From Candidatus Anaerostipes excrementavium (GTDB lineage: Bacteria > Bacillota > Clostridia > Lachnospirales > Lachnospiraceae): a stretch of 64,000 bases of DNA. The DNA lies in contig DXEM01000005.1 of assembly GCA_019114985.1 (NCBI GenBank), forward strand, positions 1 to 64,000, in the 5' to 3' direction. A program made the position numbers and the translations under genes. Positions 16,554 to 26,149 of the stretch are shown in pieces. The first letter of the stretch is position 1. Every line of letters starts with the position of its first letter. Below the pieces are notes generated by a model. It was not told where the DNA came from and did no database searches. It saw only the letters and a list, made by a program, of their open reading frames with translations.

Positions 16554-19193
16554 TTGAAGGCATACGGAGTCAATGAACTCAGGAAGATGTTCCTTGAGTT
16601 TTTTGAAAGTAAAGGACACCTGGCAATGAAGAGTTTTTCTCTCGTGCCGAAAAACGACAACAGTTTATTGCTGATCAATGCGGGAATGGCACCGTTAAAG
16701 CCATATTTTACGGGACAGGAAGTTCCGCCGAGAAAGAGAGTAACGACCTGTCAGAAGTGTATTCGTACAGGAGATATCGATAACGTAGGAAAGACTGCCC
16801 GCCATGGTACTTTTTTTGAGATGTTAGGGAACTTTTCCTTCGGAGATTATTTTAAGAAGGAAGCAATCGCCTGGTCTTGGGAATTTCTGACTGAAACGAT
16901 CGGATTGGATCCGGAGCGTTTGTATCCTTCTGTATATTTGGATGATGATGAGGCATTTGAGATCTGGGAAAAAGAGATCGGAATTGCGCCGGAACGTATT
17001 TACCGTTTTGGAAAAGAAGACAATTTCTGGGAGCACGGCGCCGGACCATGCGGACCATGTTCTGAGATCTATTATGACCGCGGAGAAAAATACGGATGCG
17101 GGAAACCGGATTGTACCGTCGGATGTGACTGTGACCGTTACATGGAAGTATGGAACAATGTATTTACCCAGTTTGAGAATGACGGTCAGGGAAATTATAC
17201 AGAATTAGAGAACAAGAACATTGATACCGGTATGGGACTGGAACGTCTGGCAGTCGTTGTTCAGGATGTGAATTCTATCTTTGATGTGGATACCGTGAAA
17301 GCGATCCGGGATAAGATCTGTGAAGTAGCAGACGTAACTTATGGAGAAGATTATGATACAGATGTATCCGTACGTGTGATCACTGATCATATCCGTTCTG
17401 CGACATTCATGCTTTCTGACGGAATTACACCGTCCAATGAAGGAAGAGGCTACGTGCTGCGGCGTCTGATCCGCCGTGCGGCAAGACACGGAAGACTTTT
17501 GGACATCGACGGCATGTTCCTGACAAAGATCAGTGAAGTCGTTATCCATGAGTCAAAAGACGGTTATCCGGAATTAGAAGAAAAACAGGAATTTATTTTC
17601 AATCACCTGTCTCAGGAAGAAAAGCAGTTCAATAAGACCATCGACCAGGGATTATCGATCCTTGCGGATATGGAAAAAGATATGGAAAAAGAAGGCAAGA
17701 AGCAGCTTTCCGGAAAAGATGCGTTCCGCCTTTATGATACCTATGGATTCCCGTTGGATCTGACCATCGAGATTTTAGATGAGAAGGGATTTACCGTAGA
17801 TCAGGACGGCTTTGAAAAGGAAATGGAGAAACAGCGCGAGACTGCCAGAAAAGCCAGAAAGACAACGAACTACATGGGAGCCGATGCTACGGTCTATGAA
17901 CAGCTGGATCCTGCAATGACTTCAGAGTTCCTTGGATATGATGCACTGACCTGTGACGGAACGATTACCGCCATGACAACAGAGACAGAAGTCGTGGATG
18001 AGCTTTCCAAAGGAATGCAGGGAACGATCATCGCGGATCAGTCTGTCTTTTACGCGACCAGCGGAGGACAGGAAGCAGACCGTGGAGTGATCTTAAGCGG
18101 CGATGCCTCTTTTGAAGTAAAGGACGTTGTCAAACTGTCCGGCGGCAAGATCGGTCATGTGGGAAGTGTGGTAGATGGTACATTCCATTTAGGAGACCAG
18201 GCAGTTTTCCATGTAGATGAAAGAAACCGCAGACAGGCACAGAAGAACCACAGCGCAACACATTTGCTTCAGAAAGCCTTAAGAGAAGTGCTGGGAGCAC
18301 ATGTAGAGCAAGCAGGATCTTTGAATAATGCAGATCATCTTCGCTTTGACTTTACCCATTTTTCACCGATGAGTGAAGAAGAGATCCGAAGAGTAGAAGA
18401 GATCGTCAATGAGAAGATTGCACAGGATCTTCCGGTCAATACCCAGATCATGTCCATCGAAGATGCGAAAAAGACAGGGGCAATGGCGCTGTTTGGCGAG
18501 AAATATGGAGATGAAGTCCGTGTCGTATCCATGGGTGATTTCTCTGTCGAATTATGCGGCGGAACCCATGTCAAGAATACAGGTACGATTACGGCATTTA
18601 AGATCTTATCAGAAACCGGAATTGCATCCGGTGTTCGAAGAATCGAAGCCGTTACCGATCAAGGTGTATTCCGTTATTATCATCAGGTAGAAGAGGAATT
18701 AAAGGAAGCGGCCGCTCTGTTAAAAGCAGCTCCGTCAGGCATGATGAAACGAATCGAAACTCTTCTTGCAGAGGTCAAAGAATTAAAGAGCGAGAATGAA
18801 TCGTTAAAGAGCAAACTGGCCAAAGACGCCCTTGGGGACGTTATGGATCAGATTACTGAGATAAATGGTGTGAAGGTATTGGCAGCAGCAGTAGAAGATG
18901 TGGATATGAACGGATTGCGTGAGCTTGGAGACGATCTGAAGACAAAGATGGGCGAAGGTGTGATTGTTCTTGCTTCTTCCAAAGGCGGAAAAGTATTCCT
19001 GGTTGCTATGGCAACGGATGAAGCGAAGAAAGCAGGAGCCCATGCAGGAAATCTTCTGAAAGAGATTGCCGGATGTGTCGGAGGAGGCGGCGGAGGCCGT
19101 CCGAATATGGCGCAGGCCGGAGGAAAAGATCCTTCCGGCATCCCGAATGCAATCGAAAAATCAAAAGAAGTTTTGAAAAATCAAATTTCTTAG
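16554..19193 (+). CDS. alaS: Alanyl-tRNA synthetase
   Basis: Charges tRNA-Ala with alanine and edits mischarged serine or glycine. The product is 879 residues and full length. The class II catalytic domain (about 1-240) begins GVNELRKMFLEFFESKGH, with motif 2 in the RTGDIDNVGKTARHGTFFEMLGNF region. The editing domain carries the zinc motif HSATHLLQKALREVLGAHVEQ (about residue 565) and the distal CGGTHVKNTG (about 665). A C-Ala domain ends the protein, with a glycine-rich GCVGGGGGGRPNMAQAGG. A TTG start at 16554 is supported by AGGAGG at 16540-16545. The C-terminal end abuts the rpsU promoter. Confidence 0.97.
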   Translation: MKAYGVNELRKMFLEFFESKGHLAMKSFSLVPKNDNSLLLINAGMAPLKPYFTGQEVPPRKRVTTCQKCIRTGDIDNVGKTARHGTFFEMLGNFSFGDYFKKEAIAWSWEFLTETIGLDPERLYPSVYLDDDEAFEIWEKEIGIAPERIYRFGKEDNFWEHGAGPCGPCSEIYYDRGEKYGCGKPDCTVGCDCDRYMEVWNNVFTQFENDGQGNYTELENKNIDTGMGLERLAVVVQDVNSIFDVDTVKAIRDKICEVADVTYGEDYDTDVSVRVITDHIRSATFMLSDGITPSNEGRGYVLRRLIRRAARHGRLLDIDGMFLTKISEVVIHESKDGYPELEEKQEFIFNHLSQEEKQFNKTIDQGLSILADMEKDMEKEGKKQLSGKDAFRLYDTYGFPLDLTIEILDEKGFTVDQDGFEKEMEKQRETARKARKTTNYMGADATVYEQLDPAMTSEFLGYDALTCDGTITAMTTETEVVDELSKGMQGTIIADQSVFYATSGGQEADRGVILSGDASFEVKDVVKLSGGKIGHVGSVVDGTFHLGDQAVFHVDERNRRQAQKNHSATHLLQKALREVLGAHVEQAGSLNNADHLRFDFTHFSPMSEEEIRRVEEIVNEKIAQDLPVNTQIMSIEDAKKTGAMALFGEKYGDEVRVVSMGDFSVELCGGTHVKNTGTITAFKILSETGIASGVRRIEAVTDQGVFRYYHQVEEELKEAAALLKAAPSGMMKRIETLLAEVKELKSENESLKSKLAKDALGDVMDQITEINGVKVLAAAVEDVDMNGLRELGDDLKTKMGEGVIVLASSKGGKVFLVAMATDEAKKAGAHAGNLLKEIAGCVGGGGGGRPNMAQAGGKDPSGIPNAIEKSKEVLKNQIS

Positions 19194-19221
19194 TTGACGA
19201 ACCTAAGAAATATGGTATAAT
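19194..19221 (+). promoter_or_regulatory. Promoter of rpsU
   Basis: TTGACG (19194-19199) and TATAAT (19216-19221) with a 16-base spacer, placed immediately after the alaS stop codon. The 5' leader to the rpsU ATG is about 70 bases and contains a GGAGGGGAGGTCAGG stretch as the ribosome binding region. Confidence 0.75.
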
Positions 19222-19297
19222 AGTCTAGTGCAGTAAAATAATACCCAAACAGTCCTCTGCACAAGTATGAGACTGGAGGGGAGGTCAGGAATTAAGA

Positions 19298-19474
19298 ATG
19301 TCTAACGTAATCGTTAAAGAAAATGAATCATTAGATAGCGCTCTTCGCAGATTTAAGAGGAACTGTGCAAAAGCAGGGATTCAGCAGGAGATCCGCAAGA
19401 GAGAACATTACGAAAAGCCAAGTGTAAGACGCAAGAAGAAGTCTGAAGCTGCTCGTAAAAGAAAATCAAAATAA
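19298..19474 (+). CDS. rpsU: 30S ribosomal protein S21
   Basis: A 58-residue basic protein, [19 protein letters not shown] onward, ending in a Lys/Arg-rich tail. The sequence and length are standard for bacterial S21, a small-subunit protein involved in translation initiation. It has its own promoter and is closed by a strong intrinsic terminator, so it is a single-gene transcript. The location next to yqfC and yqfD parallels the Bacillus subtilis rpsU-yqe/yqf neighbourhood. Confidence 0.96.
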   Translation: MSNVIVKENESLDSALRRFKRNCAKAGIQQEIRKREHYEKPSVRRKKKSEAARKRKSK

Positions 19475-19485
19475 TCATTAACATG

Positions 19486-19524
19486 AAGCATCCTATATCT
19501 TTTCAGGTATAGGATGCTTTTTTT
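19486..19524 (+). terminator. Intrinsic terminator of rpsU
   Basis: AAGCATCCTATA (19486-19497) pairs with 19508-19519 (12 base pairs), and the strand continues as an unbroken T run to 19524. Confidence 0.9.
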
Positions 19525-19563
19525 CCGCATATATTAAACCAAATGCCGCCGGGAGGTTTGTAT

Positions 19564-19830
19564 ATGAGGAAGAAGCCAAAAGAAGCGATCGCAAAAGGCC
19601 TTTCACTTCCGCGGGATGTTGTTTTCGGGGATTTCATCATCACCCTGACAGGGAATCAAGAGGTATTTGTGGAAAATTACAGAGGGATCTTGTCCTATGA
19701 TGAGTGCCAAATCTGCGTCCAGGGCAATCATGTCGTGTTAAAGATCTGCGGAAGAAAGCTTGCTATCGATTATTATTCCCAGGAAGTGATGAAGATCAAA
19801 GGGAGAATCGAGCGGCTGGAATATATTTGA
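19564..19830 (+). CDS. yqfC: Sporulation protein YqfC
   Basis: An 88-residue protein of the YabP/YqfC family, made in the mother cell under sigma-E in Bacillus. The family features are GLSLPRDVVFGDFIITLTGN and a C-terminal basic-hydrophobic segment. The ATG at 19564 is preferred to 19543 because GGGAGG lies 8 bases upstream. A CATATATT at 19528-19535, with GTATA 16 bases before it, resembles a sigma-E promoter; this is suggestive only. yqfD follows after 11 bases, as in other spore formers. Confidence 0.9.
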   Translation: MRKKPKEAIAKGLSLPRDVVFGDFIITLTGNQEVFVENYRGILSYDECQICVQGNHVVLKICGRKLAIDYYSQEVMKIKGRIERLEYI

Positions 19831-19841
19831 AGGAGTAGGAA

Positions 19842-21077
19842 TTGGTAAGGATTTTGCATTTTATCTTTGGCCGCCTCTGCTTTGAGATTACAGGCCAATA
19901 CATAGAGCGTTTTTTGAACCTATGTGCAAAAAACAATGTCGTATTATGGAACTTGATGCCGACAAAACAAGGTTATACTTTTTTTGTTCGGAAGAAATCT
20001 TATGAGGATCTGAAAAATCTGGCGGCGAAAACCAATATAGATCTGAGACTGACCGGCAGATACGGTCTTCCTTATTTTTTAAAGGAACATCGGAAAAGAA
20101 AAGCCTTTTTCTTCTCTGCGGGAATGGCAGTTCTAACGGTATTTTTTTTGAGTCAGTTTGTTTGGGAAATCACGATTTCAGGAAGCGAAGTATATTCGGA
20201 AAGCGATTTGATGAAGTATGTGACCACCAATTTTTATCGGCCGGGGACATGGAAACAGAAGGTAGACTGTGATTTGCTGGAAGAACATTTAAGGGAAGAT
20301 TATGAAGAAATTGCGTGGGTATCCTGCTCTTTGCAAGGAACCAGGCTTCATGTAGAAATCAAAGAAACCTTGGATCGAAAAACGAAACAAAATCCTGCAA
20401 AACCATGTGATATTGTTGCAAATAAGAGCGGGACGATCACGGCTCTTTCTGTGAAAAGCGGAACGCCTCTGGTTTCTGTCGGAGACAAGGTGAAAAAGGG
20501 GAGTACCTTGATTTCCGGGCTGATCTATTATTACAGCGACGATTTTCAGGTCACAGAAACCGATAAAATCAAAGCAGATGGAGAAATTACGATGAAGACA
20601 GAGGAATCTTATAAGGAAACGATTCCGATGGAATACTATGAAAAGGAATTTGAAGAAGGAAAGACCAGGATCAAAAGCATCTATGCCGGCCCTTATGAAT
20701 GGAAGCTGCCATCCAAAGAGGAAGATGACCATGTTGATATTGTAGAAAAAAAGCATCCGCTTAAAATTGGGAAAGCCCTTTATTTTCCGGTAGGGGTTTA
20801 TATGAGAACCTTTCGCCCGTATACAGCAGTAAAAAAGACTTACACCGACAGTCAGGCAGAGAAAAAGCTGGAAAACAGATTGGAGCGTTATATAGAGAAA
20901 AAACAAAAGAAAGGGGTCAGAGTCTTAAAAAAAGACATAAAGTATAAAAGAAAGGGCGGCACTTATATGGCCTACGGAACCATTGTGCAGGAAGAGAAAG
21001 TAGGAAAGATTCGAAGCATTCAGGCCTTGACCAAAAAACAAGAAGAAAAGATCGCGCCAACCACTGCTGCGCCGTAA
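19842..21077 (+). CDS. yqfD: Sporulation protein YqfD
   Basis: A 411-residue membrane protein paired with YqfC in endospore formers and needed for efficient sporulation. It has an N-terminal cytoplasmic domain, a transmembrane helix near residues 88-108 (FFFSAGMAVLTVFFLSQFVW), and an extracytoplasmic domain beginning EITISGSEVYSESDL, a POTRA-like fold also seen in FtsQ-type proteins. A biotinyl-lipoyl-like segment (SGTITALSVKSGTPLVSVGD) follows near residue 200. The start is a TTG at 19842 behind AAGGAG. The C-terminus is Lys-rich. It is probably co-transcribed with yqfC. Confidence 0.92.
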   Translation: MVRILHFIFGRLCFEITGQYIERFLNLCAKNNVVLWNLMPTKQGYTFFVRKKSYEDLKNLAAKTNIDLRLTGRYGLPYFLKEHRKRKAFFFSAGMAVLTVFFLSQFVWEITISGSEVYSESDLMKYVTTNFYRPGTWKQKVDCDLLEEHLREDYEEIAWVSCSLQGTRLHVEIKETLDRKTKQNPAKPCDIVANKSGTITALSVKSGTPLVSVGDKVKKGSTLISGLIYYYSDDFQVTETDKIKADGEITMKTEESYKETIPMEYYEKEFEEGKTRIKSIYAGPYEWKLPSKEEDDHVDIVEKKHPLKIGKALYFPVGVYMRTFRPYTAVKKTYTDSQAEKKLENRLERYIEKKQKKGVRVLKKDIKYKRKGGTYMAYGTIVQEEKVGKIRSIQALTKKQEEKIAPTTAAP

Positions 21078-21159
21078 AAGGGCAAAGGCGGGATCGCTTT
21101 ACAAAAAGAAAAGCGGATGTTAGAATGATAAAGAATATACAACAAAGGAGCAGCGAAAT

Positions 21160-22161
21160 ATGAATCCGATAGAAATAGAAATGGAATTTCCTGCAGAACA
21201 CGGAGGAAATGTTTTTGGGCAGTTTGATGCCTATATGAAGAAAATGGAACAGACACTGCATGTCAGTCTGATTTTAAGAGACGAACGGCTAAAGGTTATT
21301 GGAGGGCAGAAAGCCGTCCAGAAGGCGGTGTCTGTGATAGAAGAGCTTTTGGAGTTATCCAAGAGAGGAAATGTGATCACGGAGCAGAACGTAAATTATA
21401 GCTTGTCTTTGTCGATGGACGATCAGCCGGCGAATCTGATTGAGCTGGATCAGGATGTGATTTGCCATACGGTTCAGGGGAAACCGGTAAAGCCAAAGAC
21501 TTTGGGGCAGAAGAAGTATATCGAACAGATACAGAAGAAGATGATTACATTCGGAATCGGACCTGCGGGAACCGGAAAGACGTATTTGGCGATGGCGATG
21601 GCAATTACAGCCTTTAAGAGTGATGAAGTCCAGAGAATTATTTTGACAAGGCCGGCAATCGAGGCGGGTGAGAAGCTGGGATTCCTGCCGGGAGATCTTC
21701 AGAGCAAAGTCGATCCGTATCTGCGTCCCTTGTACGATGCTTTATATGAGATCCTCGGAGCAGATGCTTTTATGAAAAATATGGAGAAAGGGCTGATTGA
21801 AGTAGCGCCTCTTGCCTATATGAGAGGACGTACGCTGGATAATGCTTATATTATTTTGGATGAAGCGCAGAATACGACGCCGGCCCAGATGAAGATGTTT
21901 TTAACAAGGATCGGATTTGGATCCAAGGCAATCATAACCGGTGACCTGACACAGAAAGATTTGCCGTTTGACAATGTTTCTGGATTGGAAGAAGCATTAA
22001 AGGTCTTAGAAAAGGTGAAAGATATTGGGATCTGCAGGATGACCAATAAGGACGTGGTTCGTCATCCGCTGGTACAGCAGATTGTTGCCGCTTATGATAA
22101 ATACGAAACCGCCAAAGAATCCAGAAAAAATAAAAAACGGACGAAAGAAAACAAAAGATAG
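21160..22161 (+). CDS. PhoH-family ATPase (YbeZ-like)
   Basis: A 333-residue P-loop ATPase. A short N-terminal KH-like region (about 1-95) precedes the ATPase core. Walker A is GPAGTGKTYLAM near residue 128, a conserved TRPAIEAGEKLGFLPGD follows, and Walker B is YIILDEAQNTTPAQMKMFLTRIG near residue 228. PhoH proteins are linked to RNA metabolism and act with YbeY in ribosome maturation and quality control. Here ybeY begins 7 bases after the stop, the standard arrangement. The C-terminus is rich in Lys/Arg. Confidence 0.92.
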   Translation: MNPIEIEMEFPAEHGGNVFGQFDAYMKKMEQTLHVSLILRDERLKVIGGQKAVQKAVSVIEELLELSKRGNVITEQNVNYSLSLSMDDQPANLIELDQDVICHTVQGKPVKPKTLGQKKYIEQIQKKMITFGIGPAGTGKTYLAMAMAITAFKSDEVQRIILTRPAIEAGEKLGFLPGDLQSKVDPYLRPLYDALYEILGADAFMKNMEKGLIEVAPLAYMRGRTLDNAYIILDEAQNTTPAQMKMFLTRIGFGSKAIITGDLTQKDLPFDNVSGLEEALKVLEKVKDIGICRMTNKDVVRHPLVQQIVAAYDKYETAKESRKNKKRTKENKR

Positions 22162-22168
22162 GTAGATT

Positions 22169-22681
22169 ATGAGTATTATAATTGAAAACGAATACAAAGA
22201 TACAATTGATATCCCATATCAGAAGATTGCAGAGGAAGTGATAGAGGCGTCCATCGACTATGAAGGATGCCCTTATGAATGTGAAGTCAATCTTCTTCTG
22301 ACAGATAACGAAGGGATCCATGCGATCAACAGAGAACAGCGGCAGATCGACCGCCCGACCGACGTGCTGTCTTTTCCGATGGCAGAGTATGGAAAGCCGG
22401 GAGATTTTTCTCATTTGGAAGAAGATCCGATGGCTTTTGACCCGGATAACGGCGAGTTTTTGGCAGGGGATATTGTGATTTCCATGGACAAAGTCAAAGA
22501 ACAGGCCGAAGCCTATGGGCACAGCAGGGAAAGGGAATTTGCCTTTTTGATTGCTCACAGCATGCTTCATTTGTTCGGCTATGATCATATGGAAGAAGAG
22601 GAACGGAAAATAATGGAGAAAAGGCAGGAAGAGATTCTGACAAAGACAAAGTACACAAGAGATGAAAGAGGTACCATATGA
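22169..22681 (+). CDS. ybeY: YbeY, endoribonuclease for rRNA maturation
   Basis: A 170-residue zinc-dependent RNase involved in 16S rRNA 3'-end maturation and 70S quality control. The signature HSMLHLFGYDH (about residues 130-140) holds the three zinc-binding histidines; the usual Gly after the first His is Ser here. The upstream segment INREQRQIDRPTDVLSFPM contains the conserved Arg. The stop overlaps the ATG of the next gene by 4 bases (ATGA), indicating coupling. Confidence 0.95.
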   Translation: MSIIIENEYKDTIDIPYQKIAEEVIEASIDYEGCPYECEVNLLLTDNEGIHAINREQRQIDRPTDVLSFPMAEYGKPGDFSHLEEDPMAFDPDNGEFLAGDIVISMDKVKEQAEAYGHSREREFAFLIAHSMLHLFGYDHMEEEERKIMEKRQEEILTKTKYTRDERGTI

Positions 22682-24318
22682 AGAAAAGGAATTCATTTTT
22701 AGTGCAGGGGATGATCTTGGCCAGCGCCTCGATCATCTGCAGAATCATAGGGCTTTTGTATCGAAGTCCTCTCTTTGACATTATAGGACAGGCCGGGGTT
22801 GGATATTACAGTGTTGCCTACAACATTTATAATATTATTCTTTTGATATCGTCATTTAGTATTCCTCTGGCGGTATCCAAATCCGTCTCCGCCAGGCTTG
22901 CGAAGCGGGAATATGTGAATGCCCAGAGGATATTTTACGGTGCCTTGATTTATGCAGCTGTGGTGGGAGGAATTGCTTCTCTCGTCGCATGGTTTGGCGC
23001 GCCGTATTTTGTCGGAACACAAAAAGGTGCGGAACTTGCGCTGCGCTGTATTTCACCGACGATCTTTTTCTCTGCGATTCTCGGTGTACTGCGAGGATAT
23101 TTTCAGGGGCATAATACCATGGTGCCGACCTCTGTTTCTCAGATTATAGAACAGATTTTGAATGCGATTTTCAGTATTTTGATGGCTTATGTATTGATTC
23201 TTCCGTTTTTGCCCTCTGACAGTATTACCTATCAGATTGCCAGTCGCGGAGCTGCGGGAAGCGCCCTTGGAACAGAGATTGGCGTAATTACCGGACTGAT
23301 TTTCTGTATGGCGATTTATAAGATGTATCAGCCTAGAGTCAAGATTCAGATGCGCCATGATCGGACAAAGTATATCGAGTCTTATCGGAATATTTTAAAG
23401 ATCCTTTTGATGACGATTACGCCGGTTATTTTAAGTACGGCGATTTATAATTGCTGTCCGACAATCGATATGACATTATTTAGCTCCATTTTGGTAGATA
23501 AAGGCATGCCTTCCTTTGATGTATCCAAGTTATACGGTGTGTTTTCCGGACAATATAATACTTTGATCAATGTCCCGCTTGCTATGGCGTCTGCTTTGAC
23601 CAGCGCAGTCATTCCAAATGTTTCGGCGGCATACGCACTGGGAGATAAAGAGCGGATGAATGATAATATACAAATGGTCATTAAGATTACGATGATGATC
23701 GCTATCCCTTGCGCAGTAGGACTTGGCGTATTAAACGTACCGATCAATGGATTAATCTTCGGTGTCAAAAATGGAGTGGGCCTGGGTGCAGGACTTCTTC
23801 GTGCAGGCGCTGTTTCTGTTGTGTTTACCTGCATGTCCACCGTATCCAACGGAATCCTGCAGGGAATGGATAAAATGCGGGTACCGATCTGGCATGCGGC
23901 GATTTCTGTTGTCGTAAATATTGTGGTGCTGTATTTTGCACTGACTTACACAGAGATCAATACCTACGGACTGGTTCTTGCTACGACAGCGTTCTCCATC
24001 GTTATGAGCCTTTTAAATGCTTTATCCATCCGCAAATACAGCGGATATAAACAGGAGCTGGTAAAGACATTCCTGAAACCTTTTGTGGCTGCAGCTCTTA
24101 TGGGTGTTGTCGTAGGACTTATCCAGTTTGGCATTATGAAAGTGCTCCCGCTTGGCAGAATCGCTTTTACGATTTGCTTGGTTATTGCGATTCCGGTAGG
24201 AGTTTTGGTATACTTTGCGGCGATTATCGGCATGAAGGTCTTTACGGAAGAAGAACTGCAAAATGTTCCGAAAGGCGGGCTTATCATCAAATTGGCAAAG
24301 AAACTGCATTTATTATAA
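22678..24318 (+). CDS. Polysaccharide/lipid flippase, SpoVB-like (MATE/MurJ superfamily)
   Basis: A 546-residue polytopic membrane protein with about 14 helices. The N-terminus FLVQGMILASASIICRIIGLLYRSP is typical of the SpoVB/YtgP group (oligosaccharide flippases), which move lipid-linked cell-wall or spore-cortex precursors across the membrane. A conserved loop GYFQGHNTMVPTSVSQIIEQ lies near residue 140, and a second lies at NGILQGMDKMRVPIWHA near 390. It starts within the end of ybeY. The choice between sporulation-specific SpoVB and a general flippase cannot be made from sequence alone, though the neighbouring spore genes favour the former. Confidence 0.85.
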   Translation: MKKRNSFLVQGMILASASIICRIIGLLYRSPLFDIIGQAGVGYYSVAYNIYNIILLISSFSIPLAVSKSVSARLAKREYVNAQRIFYGALIYAAVVGGIASLVAWFGAPYFVGTQKGAELALRCISPTIFFSAILGVLRGYFQGHNTMVPTSVSQIIEQILNAIFSILMAYVLILPFLPSDSITYQIASRGAAGSALGTEIGVITGLIFCMAIYKMYQPRVKIQMRHDRTKYIESYRNILKILLMTITPVILSTAIYNCCPTIDMTLFSSILVDKGMPSFDVSKLYGVFSGQYNTLINVPLAMASALTSAVIPNVSAAYALGDKERMNDNIQMVIKITMMIAIPCAVGLGVLNVPINGLIFGVKNGVGLGAGLLRAGAVSVVFTCMSTVSNGILQGMDKMRVPIWHAAISVVVNIVVLYFALTYTEINTYGLVLATTAFSIVMSLLNALSIRKYSGYKQELVKTFLKPFVAAALMGVVVGLIQFGIMKVLPLGRIAFTICLVIAIPVGVLVYFAAIIGMKVFTEEELQNVPKGGLIIKLAKKLHLL

Positions 24319-24417
24319 ATGCAGCGTGACAGCTGTTTTCATCTATGAAAAAATAAATGACAAAAAATCGAATATTTTTGAAATTATGGGAAACACTTTA
24401 GCCAAAGGAGTGTTGCT

Positions 24418-24783
24418 ATGATGAACAAAGTGAATCGATTTTTATTCGTCTATATGATAGTGATTACGGCTCTGTGCGGATATATGTGCTATGCGGCCTT
24501 TTATAAGCAAGATAAAGAGAAAGTGATTCATCAGGTACAGTCGACGGCTGCAAAAAAAGAGAAAGAAAAGGCCAGTACCGCAGCGCAGATCAAGATTACT
24601 TATGGACTTGCAATTAAGGAAGGAAATCTTGTTGTCATCAATAATCAAACCAAAGAGGTTTTCGAGTATACAGATATGAAAGAAGAAGATTTGCCGAAAG
24701 ATGTCTTGCAGATGCTTCAGAAAAAAGAAGTGTTCGAGAGCCGGGAGGAAGTGTATTATTTTCTTGAATCTTACAGCAGTTAG
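24418..24783 (+). CDS. BofC-like small secreted or membrane-anchored protein
   Basis: A 121-residue protein with an N-terminal uncleaved helix (FLFVYMIVITALCGYMCYAA, about residues 8-27), a Lys/Ala-rich linker and a C-terminal domain of about 65 residues. The C-terminal pattern, YGLAIKEGNLVVINNQ then VFEYTDMKEEDLP, resembles the BofC C-terminal domain of spore formers, which modulates an intermembrane sporulation checkpoint. The assignment is by pattern only. GGAGTG precedes the tandem ATG codons at 24418 and 24421. It stands between the SpoVB-like flippase and a flavoprotein. Confidence 0.65.
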   Translation: MMNKVNRFLFVYMIVITALCGYMCYAAFYKQDKEKVIHQVQSTAAKKEKEKASTAAQIKITYGLAIKEGNLVVINNQTKEVFEYTDMKEEDLPKDVLQMLQKKEVFESREEVYYFLESYSS

Positions 24784-24819
24784 CCGTATGATAAGTACGA
24801 ATGAAAATGGGAGATAAGT

Positions 24820-26028
24820 ATGAAATATGACGTGATTGTCGCAGGAGGCGGTCCATCCGGAATGATGGCTGCAATCACAGCGGCGGAGAATGGTAAGAAA
24901 GTCCTGCTTTTGGAGCGGATGGAAAAGCTGGGCAAAAAAATCCTGGCCACAGGAAACGGCAGATGCAATCTGACGAACCGTTATCTGGACGAGCATTGTT
25001 ACCGAGGAGAACAGCCGGGATTTCCTTATAGATTGTTAGAGCGATTTGGGGCGGCGGAGCTGATTCGGTTCTTTGAATCGCTGGGAATGTTAATGACGGA
25101 GATTCAGGGATATTATTATCCGGCATCTTTGCAGGCCTCAACGGTGGCTGAGGTATTGATCGGAAAGATCAGGACACTTCCGATTGATGTGGTGACAGGG
25201 ATTGAAGTAGAAAAAGCAGAGAAACGAAACGATCAATTTCGTGTCTATGGAAATCAAAGATGGTATGAAGGAAAGAATCTGATCCTTGCAGCCGGCGGCA
25301 AAGCACAGGAAAAGCTCGGAAGCAACGGAAGCGGATACCGTCTGGCAAAAGGATTCCATCATCGGATCACAGATACCTTTCCGGCGTTGGTTGCTCTGGA
25401 GGGGAAGGGAAATTATTTTCCTCAAATTGCTGGGGTACGGAATGTCTGCCGCGTAACAGTCTATGCAAACCGTGAAAAAATTGCCGCAGAAAAAGGAGAA
25501 GTGCAGTTTACGAAATATGGAATTTCAGGAATTCCGATTTTTCAGATCAGCCGATATGCCATCGATGCTCTTCGGAGAAAGAAAAAAGTTTCCATTGTCT
25601 TGGATCTAATGCCGGATATGTTGACTTTGAAAGAGACGGCAGAAGAATTTCGGTCATCTTGCGGATACAAAAATACCGAAGAATTCTTTCAAGGATTTTT
25701 GAACCAAAAGCTGGTTCGTGGGATTTTAAAACGATTGGGAATTCAGCCGGAAGTACCGATTCGAAAATTGCCGGAGAAAGACTTTCGCAGGATTCTTCGC
25801 ATGATCCGAAAATTTGAGGTCGAGATCTCCGGATACAAAGGGTATGATATGGCGCAGATCACGGCAGGAGGCGTATCGACCAAAGAGATCATTCCGGAAA
25901 CGCTGGAATCCAAATGGCTGCGTGGGCTTTATATCGTAGGTGAATTGCTGGACGTAGACGGTACCTGCGGAGGATACAACCTTCAGTGGGCATTCACTTC
26001 CGGGTACATTGCAGGAAAACAGATATAA
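24820..26028 (+). CDS. HI0933/YhiN-family FAD flavoprotein
   Basis: A 402-residue NAD(P)/FAD-dependent oxidoreductase, often called aminoacetone oxidase-like or BaiN-like. The N-terminal Rossmann motif VIVAGGGPSGMMAAITAAENG binds FAD (residues 4-24). The family-specific KLGKKILATGNGRCNLTN lies near residue 38, and the C-terminal FAD motif TCGGYNLQWAFTSGYIAG completes the site. No partner gene or substrate is evident. The family is widespread but poorly characterised; a role in bile-acid reduction was proposed for one member, and transferring that here would be speculative. A strong terminator follows at 26055. Confidence 0.88.
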   Translation: MKYDVIVAGGGPSGMMAAITAAENGKKVLLLERMEKLGKKILATGNGRCNLTNRYLDEHCYRGEQPGFPYRLLERFGAAELIRFFESLGMLMTEIQGYYYPASLQASTVAEVLIGKIRTLPIDVVTGIEVEKAEKRNDQFRVYGNQRWYEGKNLILAAGGKAQEKLGSNGSGYRLAKGFHHRITDTFPALVALEGKGNYFPQIAGVRNVCRVTVYANREKIAAEKGEVQFTKYGISGIPIFQISRYAIDALRRKKKVSIVLDLMPDMLTLKETAEEFRSSCGYKNTEEFFQGFLNQKLVRGILKRLGIQPEVPIRKLPEKDFRRILRMIRKFEVEISGYKGYDMAQITAGGVSTKEIIPETLESKWLRGLYIVGELLDVDGTCGGYNLQWAFTSGYIAGKQI

Positions 26029-26054
26029 AAAATAACAGAATCATATAGATTAGG

Positions 26055-26084
26055 AAAAAGACGCTTGTAAGGCGTCTTTTTTGT
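26055..26084 (+). terminator. Intrinsic terminator after the HI0933-type gene
   Basis: AAAAAGACGC (26055-26064) pairs with GCGTCTTTTT (26072-26081), followed by TT. It separates the spore/housekeeping block from the catabolic island. Confidence 0.88.
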
Positions 26085-26149
26085 TATGGATCGGATAGAC
26101 CTTATTGAGAGAGAAAAGTGAGCAGTTAGTGACAACTTAGGAAATTATT

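Noticed and set aside
21932-22696. A 254-codon minus-strand frame across the phoH-like gene and ybeY
   Set aside because: Antisense shadow of two recognisable genes; the predicted product is Phe/Cys/His-rich low-quality sequence.
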